Assembly: GCF_902635505.1 (NCBI RefSeq)
Contig: NC_045427.1
Span: 619,559,165-619,623,164, forward strand
DNA length: 64,000 nucleotides
Origin: Sarcophilus harrisii
Taxonomy: Eukaryota > Chordata > Mammalia > Dasyuromorphia > Dasyuridae
Reading direction: 5' to 3'
A model generated the notes under the pieces. That model searched no databases. It was not told where the DNA came from and worked only from the letters and a program-made list of their open reading frames with translations. Positions 52,117-63,403 of this stretch are shown here, piece after piece; position 1 is the first letter of the stretch, and every line of letters starts with the position of its first letter. The position numbers were made by a program, and so were the translations under genes.

Positions 52117-53120
52117 TCACGCCGTGGTGATGGCGTTAAGGTCCTTCATGAGTCCTTCCAGGTGGGCCATCTCTTTGGTCAGCTCGTCCGGCTCGTAGCT
52201 CTGGGGAAAAGGGCGGCGGGTCAGGGCGCAGCCTCGCCCCGAGGCGGGCCCGCCCTGCCCCGAGCGCCGACACCGCCCCAGCGCCGACACCGCCCCTCGG
52301 GCGCCGAACACGCCCCTCAGCGCCGACACCGCCCTCGGTGCCGACACCGCCTCTGCCGGACTGGGAAGAACAATGCTACAGAGGGGCGGGGGCGGGGCGG
52401 GGGCGGGGCGGGCGCTTGGACTGAAGGAAGCCGCCGGGCATCGGACAAGACAGAGGGGAGGGGGAGGGGGAGTTCGGTTGGTGGGGGGAGGGAGCACGGG
52501 TCAGGGCGGGAGCCGCAGCGGGAGGAAGGAGCAGCAAGTTGGAGACTTGGGCCCGAGGCCCCGTGGGAGGGAGGGTCTCCCTGGGAAGGAGGGCGGCCGG
52601 CCCGGCCTCGGCCAGAACCCGGGGAGGCGGAAGGGGGGAGGGGCGGCGGAAGGGGGGGAGGGGCGGCCAGCGCCGGGCTGGCTGCGGGGCAAGGAGAGCG
52701 GCAGCGCCAGGGCACGGCCCGGGGCTTGGTGACCCTCTGAAGGAAATGGGGAGGGGGCTGGGCGGGGCAGGGGCGGAGCCTCAGACTCGGACCCGTTCCC
52801 GGCTGTGTGACCCCCGCCACGGAACCCCGACTGTCCCCGCAGAAAAGAAATTGCTGAGGCCTGGGGAGACCAGACCACAGCGGCCCCCCGCGTGCCCGGG
52901 GGCGGACTCCGGGCTGGCAGGGGCAGTGGGGCCGCCTGGGGCCGCGGGGAGTCTCCCCCCGGCCGGCAGTGCCCTGCCGCGGCTTCCACACGCATTCTCC
53001 CTTTCTGAGCTTTTATTGATACGGTCTCACTGCATGATTATTTTGTAAAAAAAAGTTTTATTAAACTGTTAAGAATCCGCGGACAAGCAACGGAAGCCAT
53101 TCATGCCGGAGGAGCCCCCC
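51620..53120. other. CpG-rich block (CpG island-like) over the last NEO1 exon
   Basis: About 1.5 kb has dense CpG, with GGGCGGGG boxes (52383-52415) and a short tandem array built on CGCCGACACCGCCCC (52258-52350). It spans the last coding exon, the start of the 3' UTR and part of the last intron. Its location at a 3' gene end is unusual. The CpG criteria have not been computed. Confidence 0.7.
52117..52200 (-). CDS. NEO1: NEO1 last coding exon: C-terminal P3 helix and stop
   Basis: After a CAG acceptor (complement of 52201-52203) the exon reads [16 protein letters not shown], then [11 protein letters not shown] and a TGA stop (52117-52119). This is the invariant carboxyl terminus of neogenin, equivalent to the P3 motif of DCC-family receptors. 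In DCC, P3 mediates receptor self-association and FAK binding. Neogenin is a single-pass membrane receptor for netrins and repulsive guidance molecules and a BMP co-receptor. This exon is cytosolic. It appears identical to human over this stretch despite lying in extremely GC-rich sequence. Confidence 0.96.
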
Positions 53121-53849
53121 TACCCTGCTCCGAGCGCCCTGAGGAAGCCCGCCTCATCTGGGCGCGCACACCCGGGGGTGCTCAGGGCGAGGGGCCGCAG
53201 GCCGCCCAGCCCCGGCCATGCCCTTCCCCCGTCCTTTCTCCGGTCACCATAAGCTGGCCACAAAGCCCTCACTGCGGACGTCTTCTCCCATCAACAGTGC
53301 TTTCGAGCATCCCTCAAGTGCCGCAGATGAAGCGGCCCCAACAGGCCCGGGCGTTCCGCCTGCAGCGGCTCAGGCCCCTAAGCCTCCCCCTCCCCATGCT
53401 GCCTCGGCAGAGGGCGGGGAAAACTCCATGCAGATCCTGTGCTCGGCCCCCCCTTATAACCCCGGCCCCGCAGCCACATCCAAGGCTCAGCATTCCTGAT
53501 GTGTCCCGGGCACAGTTCTAGCAGCTGACAAGGCCATGAGCGCTGCCGCCCCGGAGCCCATCCTCAGCTGGGGGGCCCAGGAGCGCCCCTTGGAAGTCCC
53601 AGCCGCCGACACCCCGGCGGCTGAGCAGGGCAGGCCCTGATCCGCCCTCTCAGCCCCGGCTGCCTCCCTTGCCTGTAAGGAGGGGCTGGAAGCGGCCCGC
53701 TCCCTTAGAGCCCTAATGCAGAGCCCCCGTGGCGTGCCCGCATCAGCCCCTCGTCTAGGGCTGGGCAGGAAGGAGTGCTCTCTCCAGCCCCCTGGTCCCT
53801 CTCCTGAGCTCCAGGCTCACACCCGCTTGGGACGCTTCCCACACCAGGT

Positions 53850-54090
53850 CCTGACGTTTTGGTCACGTCTGGCTCTCTGTGACCCCATTTAGGGTCCTTT
53901 CTGGCAAAGGTGCTGGAGAGGTCGGCTATTCCCTCCTCCAGCTCATTTTACAGATGAGGAAACTGAGGCAGGCACAGTGAAGCGACCTGCCCAGGGCCAC
54001 CCCGTCTGAAGGTGAGTATTCCTGACTCCCCGTCCAGCTGGGCTCCAAGCCCGCACTCCATGCACTGTGGTGCCCCCTAGCTGCCCCTGC
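53850..54090 (-). repeat. Marsupial CORE-SINE, antisense
   Basis: 'ggtcacgtctggctctctgt', 'gctcattttacagatgagg', 'ctgcccagggccacc' and 'gtggtgccccctagctgccc' match, with the tRNA head at the right. It is GC-shifted compared with other copies. Confidence 0.75.
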
Positions 54091-54379
54091 AGCATGTCCC
54101 GTGGGCCTCCCCAAACCGAACCCATTAGCAAAAGCAGACAAAACTCAGAAGCTTTCTGCCAAAGGCCCCATCCCCTTCCTAGGCAGCCACATTTGTTCTC
54201 ACCCTCCCAGCCCTTAGGCAGTGCATCCCACCCAGTGTACCCGCTCTCCCCAGTCTCACCCCTCCCCTCTGCATGCCCCCCCCCAATTCCTCCTCAGCTG
54301 CCCCTTCCCTTCTCAAACTCCAGCCACGTCCTTGTTTGCTCTCAGAAGCAGCACAAAACCCTTGTGACAGGGTCCTCTC

Positions 54380-54720
54380 ATGGCCTCCACTAGTCCCCTT
54401 CCCATCCTCTCCTGCTCGATCACAGCCGCCTCCCTGAGGCTCCTCAGTTGTCTCCCCCCCCCCAGCTGCTGTCTCTGAGAATCATGTCTTTCTCACCTCT
54501 ACCTCTGTCCAAGGGTCTCCCCTGGCTCCCAGGTCTCCCCCTCCTCAAAATCACCTTGTATTCCCTGTGCACGTATTTATTTCTACACACTCACACTCTC
54601 CCCTACAGAACGTAAGTTCTTTGGAGTCAGGGACAATTTCATTGCTGTCTCCCTGGAACAGAGCCCGGCACACAGCAGGGGCTGCAGTAAATGCTTGTTG
54701 GCTGACTGACGGATCGACTG
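54380..54720 (+). repeat. L2-like LINE 3' end
   Basis: 'cttgtattccctgtgcacgt', 'cagaacgtaagttctttgg', 'gagcccggcacacagcaggg' and 'gtaaatgcttgttggctgac' are L2 3'-end landmarks. Confidence 0.65.
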
Positions 54721-54814
54721 GCGTTTCCTCACATGCTGTGGATTTTCAACAACCACTGGCAATCACAACCCTAAAGCTCTAAGGTTGAGAACCATTCTGG
54801 GGTCATTTATCCTA

Positions 54815-54945
54815 TTTTATTTTCATGTGAGGCAATCAGGGTTAAGTGACTTGCCCAGGTCACTGGGCTAATACATGTCAGGTATCTGAGGCTGGATCTG
54901 AACTCCAGGGCTAGGGCGTTACCCACTGCACTACCCAGCCCCCTG
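54815..54945 (-). repeat. Marsupial tRNA-headed SINE, antisense
   Basis: 'cagggttaagtgacttgccc', 'tctgaggctggatctgaact' and 'cactgcactacccagccccc'. Truncated left end. Confidence 0.7.
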
Positions 54946-55412
54946 GGGCCATTTATTTCTGCCAGACAGTCCAGATGGTGCACCCTTAGTGGCCTGTGCT
55001 TTGACATTCTTGCCTTAAGGAACGCCCGGAGGAGAGCAGCAGAGACTCCCTGCCAAGCAGAACACAGCCCCTGGCACTTTAGTCCTCAGGTTCCCTTCCT
55101 TCCTGTGAGCCCCAAACTCAGGCACATCCCCCCCCCCTTTGGTCACTGAGGGATGCAAATTCAGACTGCAGAATGAATGGGGATGACCCAGATGATCCCA
55201 TGAAGACCAAAGGGGAAGCAGGCAGCAAGAGGGAGATAATGGACAGTGTGTCTGTGCCAGCTGCTGGACCACCAGCTCAGCCCAAACTGCAGCCATGGAC
55301 CCCTAGTGTCTGGGCAGCATGAGCCCCCCCCCCCCAGATTCCACCCTCTTAGACTGTCAGTGGTCATGATACCAAGTGGCAAGACTGCCCCCTTTGAAGG
55401 CAAGTCACTTAC

Positions 55413-55549
55413 ACTCTCTGAGTCGTCCAGCATCCTGGTGGTCTCCTGCACATCAGGGGCACTGGGAACAATCACAGGCATAGGAGGCCGGCTTCTCCCC
55501 AACGTCCCGATCGACGCTGTCTTCACTGAGTGAAGGTGATGGTTAGGAG
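55413..55549 (-). CDS. NEO1: NEO1 penultimate coding exon, cytoplasmic tail
   Basis: This 137-bp exon is bounded by CAG (complement of 55550-55552) and GTAAGT (55407-55412). Starting in phase 1 it reads (A)[17 protein letters not shown], then [20 protein letters not shown] and RMLDDSES. From memory it differs from human only at a few positions (for example ALNHHIHS, PVVVPSAPEV, MLEDSES). It belongs to the Neogenin_C cytoplasmic domain, a proline- and serine-rich region without an enzymatic fold. Confidence 0.96.
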
Positions 55550-55741
55550 CTGAGAAAGAACGTTTGCACTGTCAAGAAAGTGCTTGGCCACAGCCTCTGC
55601 CTCCAGTGGTTCCCTTTGCTCAGATGGGAGCCCCCTGAAGCACCAGAACCAGGAGAGAGGGGGGCAGAGCTAAATACCAGAAATGGGTCTGGGAGTTCAT
55701 GGGAACTGATTTTGTGGTAAAAATCACTGCCCCCCCCAAGT

Positions 55742-55743
<2 letters not shown>

Positions 55744-55815
<72 letters not shown>

Positions 55816-56120
55816 GAGACACAGAGAGACAGAGAGAGACAGAGAAAGAGAGAAGGAAAGAGAGACACACAGAGACAGAGAGAAAGAGAGACAGACAGAC
55901 AGACACAGAGAAAGAGCAAGAGAGAGAGCAAGAGAGAGACAGAGACAGAAAAAGACGAAGAGAGAGACACACAGAGACAGAGAGAAAGAGAGAGACAGAC
56001 AGAGAGAGAGAGAGACAGAGACATAGAGAGCAAGAGAGAGACAGAGAGAAAGGGAGAGGGAGAGGGAGAGGGAAAGGTAGAAGGAGAGGGAGAGGGAGAG
56101 GGAGAAGGAGAGGGAGAGGT
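55744..56120 (+). repeat. (GT)n followed by a long (GA)n-type purine tract
   Basis: About 15 GT units lead into roughly 345 bp of AGAGAG, CAGAGA, GAAAG and GGGAGA repeats. It occupies most of the 626-bp NEO1 intron between the two exons. On the NEO1-sense strand it is a polypyrimidine tract ending some 190 bp from the next acceptor. Several long frames across it, with serine/leucine runs, are artefacts. Confidence 0.97.
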
Positions 56121-56175
56121 GGTTTCCTCTCCATGGTGCTCCTCTCCTCCCTCCCTGTCTGTTCTGGCCCCTTAC

Positions 56176-56439
56176 CTTGCTGGGACAGCAGAGGTGTGCT
56201 TGGTAAGGCGGGGTCATAGGTGGCGGGCCCTGGGGATGGGACTGCTGGCACAGCGAAGCTCTTCAGCGGGTGCGAGGGGCGGACATGGGCCGTAGGAAGG
56301 GTGGGGCCAGAGCCTTCTTCCTGGGCACTGGACAAATAGGAAGAGCTGGTGGCTCCCTCGGGATCCGGATGGTCAGTGCAGCACGTCTGAGATGAGGAAG
56401 CAGGTAAGGTGTCGGTGCTGGGGGTATTCCGAACTGATT
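56176..56439 (-). CDS. NEO1: NEO1 coding exon, cytoplasmic tail (264 bp)
   Basis: The exon lies between CTGCAG (complement of 56440-56442 and beyond) and GTAAGG (56170-56175). It begins in phase 1 and encodes (E)[53 protein letters not shown] and [16 protein letters not shown]. These are characteristic neogenin blocks rich in Ser, Thr and Pro. Substitutions relative to human are clustered in the linker near [11 protein letters not shown]. The final G joins the CT of the next exon to give Ala. Confidence 0.96.
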
Positions 56440-58307
56440 CTGCAGGCAAAAAAGGGAAAAAACCCCAAACCATTAGCAGTTCTTGAGCCCAAGAAGATGT
56501 CTGAGCTCAGCCTTTGGGTCCCTTCTAACGCCAGGGTGAGTCAAACCATTTGGGCTGCCACTTTTCCCAACAAGGGTGGGGTTAATGGTGAGCTGTTCTA
56601 AAACAACCCCAGCAGCATGAAGATCCATTCCTACTATTTCTTCTGTTTCACCAATGTCTTATAAGTTCAATCCAACAATCCCTTACGAAGTGTCCCTGTG
56701 CTCCACAAGGCGCTACAAAGAGGTGCCAGAGACACTGGGTGAAACAAGCTCCACTCTCTCCTGGGAAGGAGCCCGTGCCCTTCCTGGGAGGGGGCGCACA
56801 GAGCCGAGCCACAGATAAATACGACACAGGCCGCAGCAGGACGACACAAGATGGAACATTCACAACAGGGAGGATTCCTCGGGGTTGGGAGGCGCAAGGC
56901 AGGTTCTAGGGAAGAAGAGACAGCGAGCTCGGAGCTGAGAAAGGCTGGGCCGAGGCAGGCAACGTGAGAGTGGAGAAGCAGCAGGGCACGTGCAATGGGC
57001 AGGAAAGGTGGGCTTAGGGAGTCCCAAGGGGGCTGCCCACGGGAATGGGGAACCCCAGGCAGGGCGGCAGCAGGGGGAGTGCAAAGGAGCCGGCTGAGGC
57101 CCGAGTGAAAGGAGGGCGGCACGGCCAAAGGAGAGGAGGGAGTTGGACAGGGAGCATGGTATGGCAGCTCAGCCTTATTTCCCGTTGGATGGGCTGAGTT
57201 TGAGAGGAGCACCAGGCGCCCGGGTCAGGGTGCCCGGCAGGCAGCAGCAATGGGGGAGAGCCAACGGCATCAGAGGAGACGGGGCAGTCATCTGTCCCTG
57301 CTCTGGGATGTGCTGCCCAAGGGGAGTTGAAAGGTGGTCACAAAAGCCGAGGAGGGGTCTGGTTGTGGAAGAACAAAAGTGTTGAGAGAAGAGCAAAGAA
57401 CTAGGACAGAGTCTTGGGCAGTGTCTCTGCTTTAGGGACCATAAGGATGTAGAACTTACGGAAAGAAAACAGGGATTTCTCTGAAGGACTCTGAAGTAAA
57501 TGGGGAAAAAGTGGTAAGGAAAGCCTAGGCTCCTGCAGATCCATATTCCTGATATATAAAAGATAATGGTTCTTAATTCTCCCTAATTGTTTGCAGCCTT
57601 AGATGATCCTCTGTGTGCTCTCTTCTATCCATTTTTACGCACCAAGCATCCTTGAGGTGCCTACAGGCTCCCCCGTCCTCACTTTAGTGTCAGGAGAAAT
57701 AATGGTCATAGTTGCCGACCTCCAAGAGTTCTGGACAAGACCGCTCTGTTCCTGGCCCCAGACAGACCCACGGAGCTGGAAAGGAGCTCAGAGGTTGTTG
57801 AGGCCAGTCTGCAGTTGGTAGAATCAACTATCTCCTTTGGTTTGAAGACATTTAGTGAAGGGGGCTCAGAGGAGGAGGCCAGCTGAGGAACCTCAGACCA
57901 GCCAAATCTGGGGTGGCTCAAATTGTTAGCCTGTTTTTCTCAACATCAAACCTACCTACTCCCATTGCCCTCCCTTCTCCCTAATCTCATCCTCCTTCCA
58001 ATATCTGAAGACAGCTACCATGTGGTCCTCAGCTTTCTAATCTATTGGTGGAGGACCCCAGGCTAGTCACGCTTCTGGTTGTATCCTTCCCTTGCTGTCC
58101 CTGTTTTCCTTCTGTGCTTCCAACCCTGATATCCCTTTACATCTCAAGTTTCAAATCACTCAAATAAAGGTCTCTTGATTTAACTTTATATACTAGTCTG
58201 AAAACTCCAGTCATCCCAAAAGAGGATTTTGACAGGGACTTAGAGAGTGATACAGACAGAATATTCATAAAATCTGGGGACCTTCCCCCACAAAGCTGGG
58301 AAGGACT

Positions 58308-58371
58308 AAGGGAGCACGGTGACCTTTCAGCTGCTGTCCACTCTTCCTTGCTGCACTCAGCACATATCCCT
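58308..58371 (+). repeat. 64-bp direct repeat, copy 1
   Basis: It begins AAGGGAGCACGGTGACC and ends at TATCCCT. The second copy is exactly 1050 bp to the right. There is one mismatch (CACATATC here, CACGTATC there). Confidence 0.95.
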
Positions 58372-59357
58372 ATTTTGTGACCTTGGCCAAGTCACTTAGG
58401 TTTACCTCACTTTCCTCAAGTGTAAAAAGCACCCACTTCTCCAGTCGTAATAAGAATTAATGAGTTATTTGTAAAGAGCTCAGCTCAATTCCCAGTACAG
58501 AAGAGGCACTTACAAATGCCTGTCCCCTTCCTCTGCCTTTCCCTTAATCCAGTCCCATGTAGCATAATTTTTTTCAGCTCTTGAGAAGGTGGCTGATGAT
58601 GAAGTATTTGGAGGACAAGGGGAGGTTAAAGCGTTTCCAGTTCATCCACTGAGGGAACCAAGGACATGCTCAGGTTGGAGAAGAAAAGATGACCTGTGTG
58701 AAAGGGACCAGATTTGTCCTGCTTATCTTCAGAGGTCAGCATGACTAGCCTGGGCAGAAAATGCCAAGAAACATGCTCCTGAGCATGGGAGAGTGGGAGG
58801 GCTCCTTTTCATGGCTGCCCTCCAGAAAGCACAAGCTGAATGCTGCTGGATAAGATAGACTTGTAGGCCCCTCCTCCTAGGAGACCTTTTGATTTGGGGG
58901 TTATGGTAAAAAAAAAAAAAGTTTCAGAAATCGACTATAACGTAATATTCAGTAAATTCCTTCTTATATAAGGTTGGCAAATCAGGGACAGAAAACCCTA
59001 TTGATGGATGCATAAGCATAAGTCCTAGAAAGAAGAATGCAATTGTGAAAAGTATGTCAAGTGAATTTTTGTACCTCAAAACTTCTATTTCACTCACTTT
59101 CTCATAATTTTGTAGCTGATCTCCACTAGCTCCTACCCTACCATTTACTTTCTTTTGCCTCTGAAAGCTACTGTGTCTGTTATTTAAAGAGCTGCCACTT
59201 TAAAAATGGCTTCTAGAGTAAAGAATCCTTTTGAAAACAAACAATTTCTTTCAGATTTTACTGAATTCTATTCCTCCTGCCATTGTTAAAACCTTACCTT
59301 GTCATGACACACACTAAGGGGGTTTCCAATGAGGGCAGGGGAAGAGGCCCAGTTACG

Positions 59358-59421
59358 AAGGGAGCACGGTGACCTTTCAGCTGCTGTCCACTCTTCCTTG
59401 CTGCACTCAGCACGTATCCCT
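59358..59421 (+). repeat. 64-bp direct repeat, copy 2
   Basis: It is the same as 58308-58371 except for one base. The sequences that flank the two copies are unrelated. Confidence 0.95.
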
Positions 59422-60197
59422 GGCCTAACTTATGTCCTTGCTGCCTCATCAGAGCGGGTTCTCTTTTAGCACAGTGCCTGGCACCTGGGAAGCAATGACT
59501 GCTTGTCCAAGCTGAGACACTGTGAGTAAACGAGGCAAGGCTCTGTGGCTCAGAGTCTGCACTTTCCCTCTCACATCAGCCCAGTGCCAGAGCTTTATCA
59601 CTCAACACAAAAACAAGCTGAAGACCGGAAGGTCCAGGAGAGAGCGTCCTCACAGCCACTGCCAAGACTGCTGCCTGGTGCCCCTGCCTGGCAACCCCAT
59701 GGACGACAACATAACTTCAAGAACTGAACTGAATTCTGAGGAAGACACAGTTTACTATGTTCATTATGCTACTAACCCAATATTACAATTACCCACAGGA
59801 AAGACCCCCCCAATTTGTAAGTATCAGGTAACTATTGAGTGTGTTCTTTCCTTCCAAGTTTTCATAGACTTAAAAGAGAAGTAAACAATGGAGAAACTAC
59901 TGAATACAGATGCAAGTTTATGACCTTACAAAAATGAGGTTATTCATTAAAATCACATACCTTACAATGAACACTCAAAACAGGAGAGAAAGGCTGGAGG
60001 TGAATTTTAGAGACAAAAGAGAAACAGTTTAGGGAAATCCTAAATTATAGCAGGGAACCTACTTAGCTACAGCTGAAGGGTGGAGAAAGCTCCCCAACCC
60101 CACAACTAAACTGGGACTTGTGTAAATTCTTGAGCATTTCATTTCCCCCAATTCTTTGTGGACAAATTCTCACTGGTCCTTCATACTCGTCTCTCAC

Positions 60198-60356
60198 CTG
60201 TAGAATTAGCCCTGTCTGAATGGGACAAGGATGTGCCAATGGGCCATGGGCTGCCCTGAAGGTGGAGATGGCTGCGGGTCGGAGAGGCGAGGCTGCTGGA
60301 GTGGAAATGATGGTGAGGGTTATCGAGGGAATGGATGGGATGGGCACTAATCACGG
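60198..60356 (-). CDS. NEO1: NEO1 159-bp cassette exon, cytoplasmic tail
   Basis: The exon is flanked by CCACAG (complement of 60357-60359 and beyond) and GTGAGA. It encodes (P)[39 protein letters not shown] and [13 protein letters not shown], ending in phase 1. Its 159 bp (53 codons) and symmetric 1-1 phase match the neogenin cassette that is known to be skipped in a shorter isoform lacking 53 cytoplasmic residues. Skipping here would join CAG-C to AA-TCA and keep the frame. Human has ARSHLYHPGSP where this reads [11 protein letters not shown]. Confidence 0.95.
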
Positions 60357-62476
60357 CTGTGGATGAACACAAGACAGAAAAATGCTTAACATACCTTCAC
60401 AGACACACATACGTTACAATAACATTACAATCAGCCACTTCCCTCCCCATGTGCAATCCAACAATTCAAGGCCCTATGAAAAGGGACAGTCATTTATTGT
60501 TTTGCATTTATTTTTATGTCAACATATTCTCTTTGAAAATTACTTACAATGCAAATGTTAATTTATGTTTCTCATATGCTATAAAAGTATATTGAAATAA
60601 AAATCCTTCAAGAAACTTATTAAACCACCCTGCTAGTTTTTGACTGAAGAGCAAGACACTTGATAAATATTAGTTCAATATATGAATGGATAGTGGTGCA
60701 TTTGTAATATACACAAATGAATGTAATGTGTCTGAAGTGTAACACAAGAGGCTTCTTCTCTTGCCAACAGCTTACCAAGCAATCCTTGCTAGTGGCAGCT
60801 CACAGGAAGGAGTGAGAATCTCTTGGTTTCTTTAAAAGATATCACTGTTTTGAGGTTTGACTGCATTCTTTCTTCATTTTCTACTCTGCCTGATGGGAGC
60901 TTATGATGAATTAGCTACTTTGGGTATAGAATCCAAATTTGTAGTTTGGGGGAATGTCATGTTCTTTTGAGAAAGTGAATATAATTCTTAATAAAGGATC
61001 TTTTTACATGTGAACTGGGTTTAAAGAGACATGCTTTATACAAGGGCACCAAATACTTAAGTCTTGAGTCTGGGAAGAATAGTCATTATGAAATTCCAAA
61101 ATTCACTTTCTCAATATAGCCAGCTAAACACCACCAGAAAATGACTAAGAACAAAATGACTAATTTGATCTGTAAAAATCTTTTTTCTTTCTTTTCACAG
61201 AATTTGAAATAAAAATACAATTTTTTTCTTTATACAAAGACTCTATGATTGCTATGATTAAGCTTAACTCCTTTTTGAGATTTAAGAAAATGCTATGTCA
61301 TCAGGGCAGTTAAAGAATTGTGGTGTACATAGCCTGAGGGGGACTGAGTGGAGGGGGCTGGTCCACCAAACCTCTGCTTTCCCCCTCCCCTCCACAAATC
61401 CTCACCTACAAGTCTGGCTGCCTGGTTCCTACACTTTAGAGTATTGGACTGATTCCATTCAAACCATCACAGAGAAGTATCATGGAGCAATGCAGCTGGC
61501 CTCGGAGTCATGTCCTGACTGAGGGACTTGGACAAATGTCTCTTTGCTTCTCAGGGGCCCCAGGCAGTTTTCTAATAGCAGGAGCTCATCTCCACAGTTG
61601 GAAAGAATCACTCTCAGGGAGCTCCCTGCACTAATGAAATCACAGGTTTGGGGAAAAAATTAAAAAGGCCCCTAAGGGGCACATCCAGACTAACTACTGC
61701 AGCTCAGGTCTTTCAGAGATCGGGGTATACACCACAGAACAAAAGCTCTAAGTCACAGGAGCAGAGCATCAGGGTCTCCAGGAATTAGCAGCTCTCAGGA
61801 AGCCTCTTCTCTAGGGGCCGGGGACAAGGACATGCACATTTATCAGCAATAGCAAAGAAATGCTGTTCTTTTCCAAAACATCAGCAGGAGGAAGACAGAA
61901 GGATAAATGTACAGTCTCTTCACTCAGGTTTAAAGTCTTCTAGTTATTGAGACTCCTAAGAAGGTAATGCTCCTTTTTAACATCTCTCTTCTCTCACTGG
62001 GTGTTTTTGCAATCTTAACCTCTACCTAACCACCACATCAACAGCTGCTTTATTCTGGAGGAGCCAGGTCAGTTGGATTCTTTAGCTCTCAGCAGTACTC
62101 AGGCTTTAGGGATCAACTTGTGAGAAGACCCTGCTTTACCCGTGACCAGGATATATTGGTGCCTTCTAGTTTAAGATGAAGGATAGCAGTAGGAATAATT
62201 ATTATTGTCATAACAACTATGGCCAAAAATACTGCCATAAGGATTACTGAATTAAGAGAGATGACTCATATCTATTTCCTCCCTACCCAATGGTAAAGTC
62301 ATAATAATTCATCGGTATTTCTACCTAAGCATGTTATATTTTTTCTCTCTTTCCAAAAAAAAAAAAAAAAATGAAAGAATTAAGTTGACCATCTTTTCCC
62401 AATATACATAAATTGGGAACAAATCTGAAAATAAGGATGATCATTCTTTTGTTATTTTTTTAAAGGAAAAACTAGC

Positions 62477-62480
<4 letters not shown>

Positions 62481-62520
<40 letters not shown>
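62481..62520 (+). repeat. (GT)20 microsatellite
   Basis: An uninterrupted dinucleotide run in a NEO1 intron. Confidence 0.97.
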
Positions 62521-62524
<4 letters not shown>

Positions 62525-63403
62525 AAAGACTCTGAATCAAAACCAATAGAAACTGAGATTCATTGATAACTTAGTCCTGAAAATGTAAGAAATGACCTGA
62601 AAAAATGAATATGTCAATGTTTGTGGGTAAATTCTTGAATCTTCTGGCCAGTTATTAGCCAAATACAGTTTATTTTTTCCCACTTCCATTTTTCTTAACA
62701 GAAATTGATAGCTAATTTATGAATAGACTATTCTTGCTAAGCTATCCTTTAGAATCTAGCATCAGCTACATTTAACATGTAGATGGGAGAAAATTTTCAC
62801 TAAGTTTGCCCAGGAACATAATGGGAATGATTTTCTTATTACTGGGAGAAGGATTTATTCATGATTATTTAATCAAAACTTTGGAATAGGGACTCCATGC
62901 CACAGGGGAAGTTATTTTTCTCAAAATTCCCAATGAGCCAAGGTATTTAAAGGACTTTACTCTCTCTAAAACAATAAAATATTCTTAAGAAGCTTATCAG
63001 TATTGAACAGATATTAAGAAGGATAAAAGTTGTTAAAAAACAAAAACAAAAACAAAACACACCACCAAAACAAATCAACAAAAAATTCCAAAATGACCTT
63101 GCTTTCTCATATAGTGATCTAGTCTTTATGTTTCTCCACCATGTACTTCTTGTTGGGATGGTCAGGTCTGCTTTTAATGTGGACACTCTATTCCTCTGAG
63201 GCATTTTATAGATAAGCAAACAGAGGCATAAACAACCTTAGGGTCATAATTCCCTCCCTACACAACAAAGGATGATCACCTCAGTGGTTTTTAAACCCTT
63301 GATTTAAAAGTTCCAGATGACTGATGATTCTTTGCAAGAAACATCAATTTTAGACTCTTGGTAGGTTTCTGATTGGCAGGTGGTTACCATTTATGCCTTA
63401 AGC

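Larger units (their letters stand above)
52201..55412 (-). other. NEO1: NEO1 terminal intron (about 3.2 kb)
   Basis: The donor is at 55407-55412 (GTAAGT on the minus strand) and the acceptor at 52201-52203. It contains GC-rich tandem repeats (52258-52440), an antisense CORE-SINE (53850-54090), an L2-like 3' end (about 54380-54720) and an antisense tRNA-SINE (54815-54945). The long plus-strand frames here are CpG-driven. Confidence 0.85.
56440..60197 (-). other. NEO1: NEO1 intron (about 3.8 kb)
   Basis: It has a donor GTGAGA at 60192-60197 and an acceptor CAG at 56440-56442. About 56640-57430 resembles a diverged antisense L2-like region. A MIR/SINE fragment lies at about 58375-58535. It also holds a 64-bp sequence present twice, 1050 bp apart (58308-58371 and 59358-59421). 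No coding segment is apparent. Confidence 0.8.

Noticed and set aside
51922-52740. 272-codon plus-strand frame over the CpG-rich block
   Set aside because: It is antisense to a verified NEO1 exon, and its Arg/Gly/Pro/Ala-rich translation reflects CpG composition. No domain or family is recognised.
53218-53521. Small plus-strand frames next to the CpG-rich block
   Set aside because: Pro/Ala-rich, with no homology I recognise and no splice or promoter context that supports a gene.
55543-56473. Long frames with Ser/Leu or Arg/Glu runs over the purine tract
   Set aside because: These are translations of the (GT)n/(GA)n microsatellite. Only the piece at 56176-56439 on the minus strand is coding.
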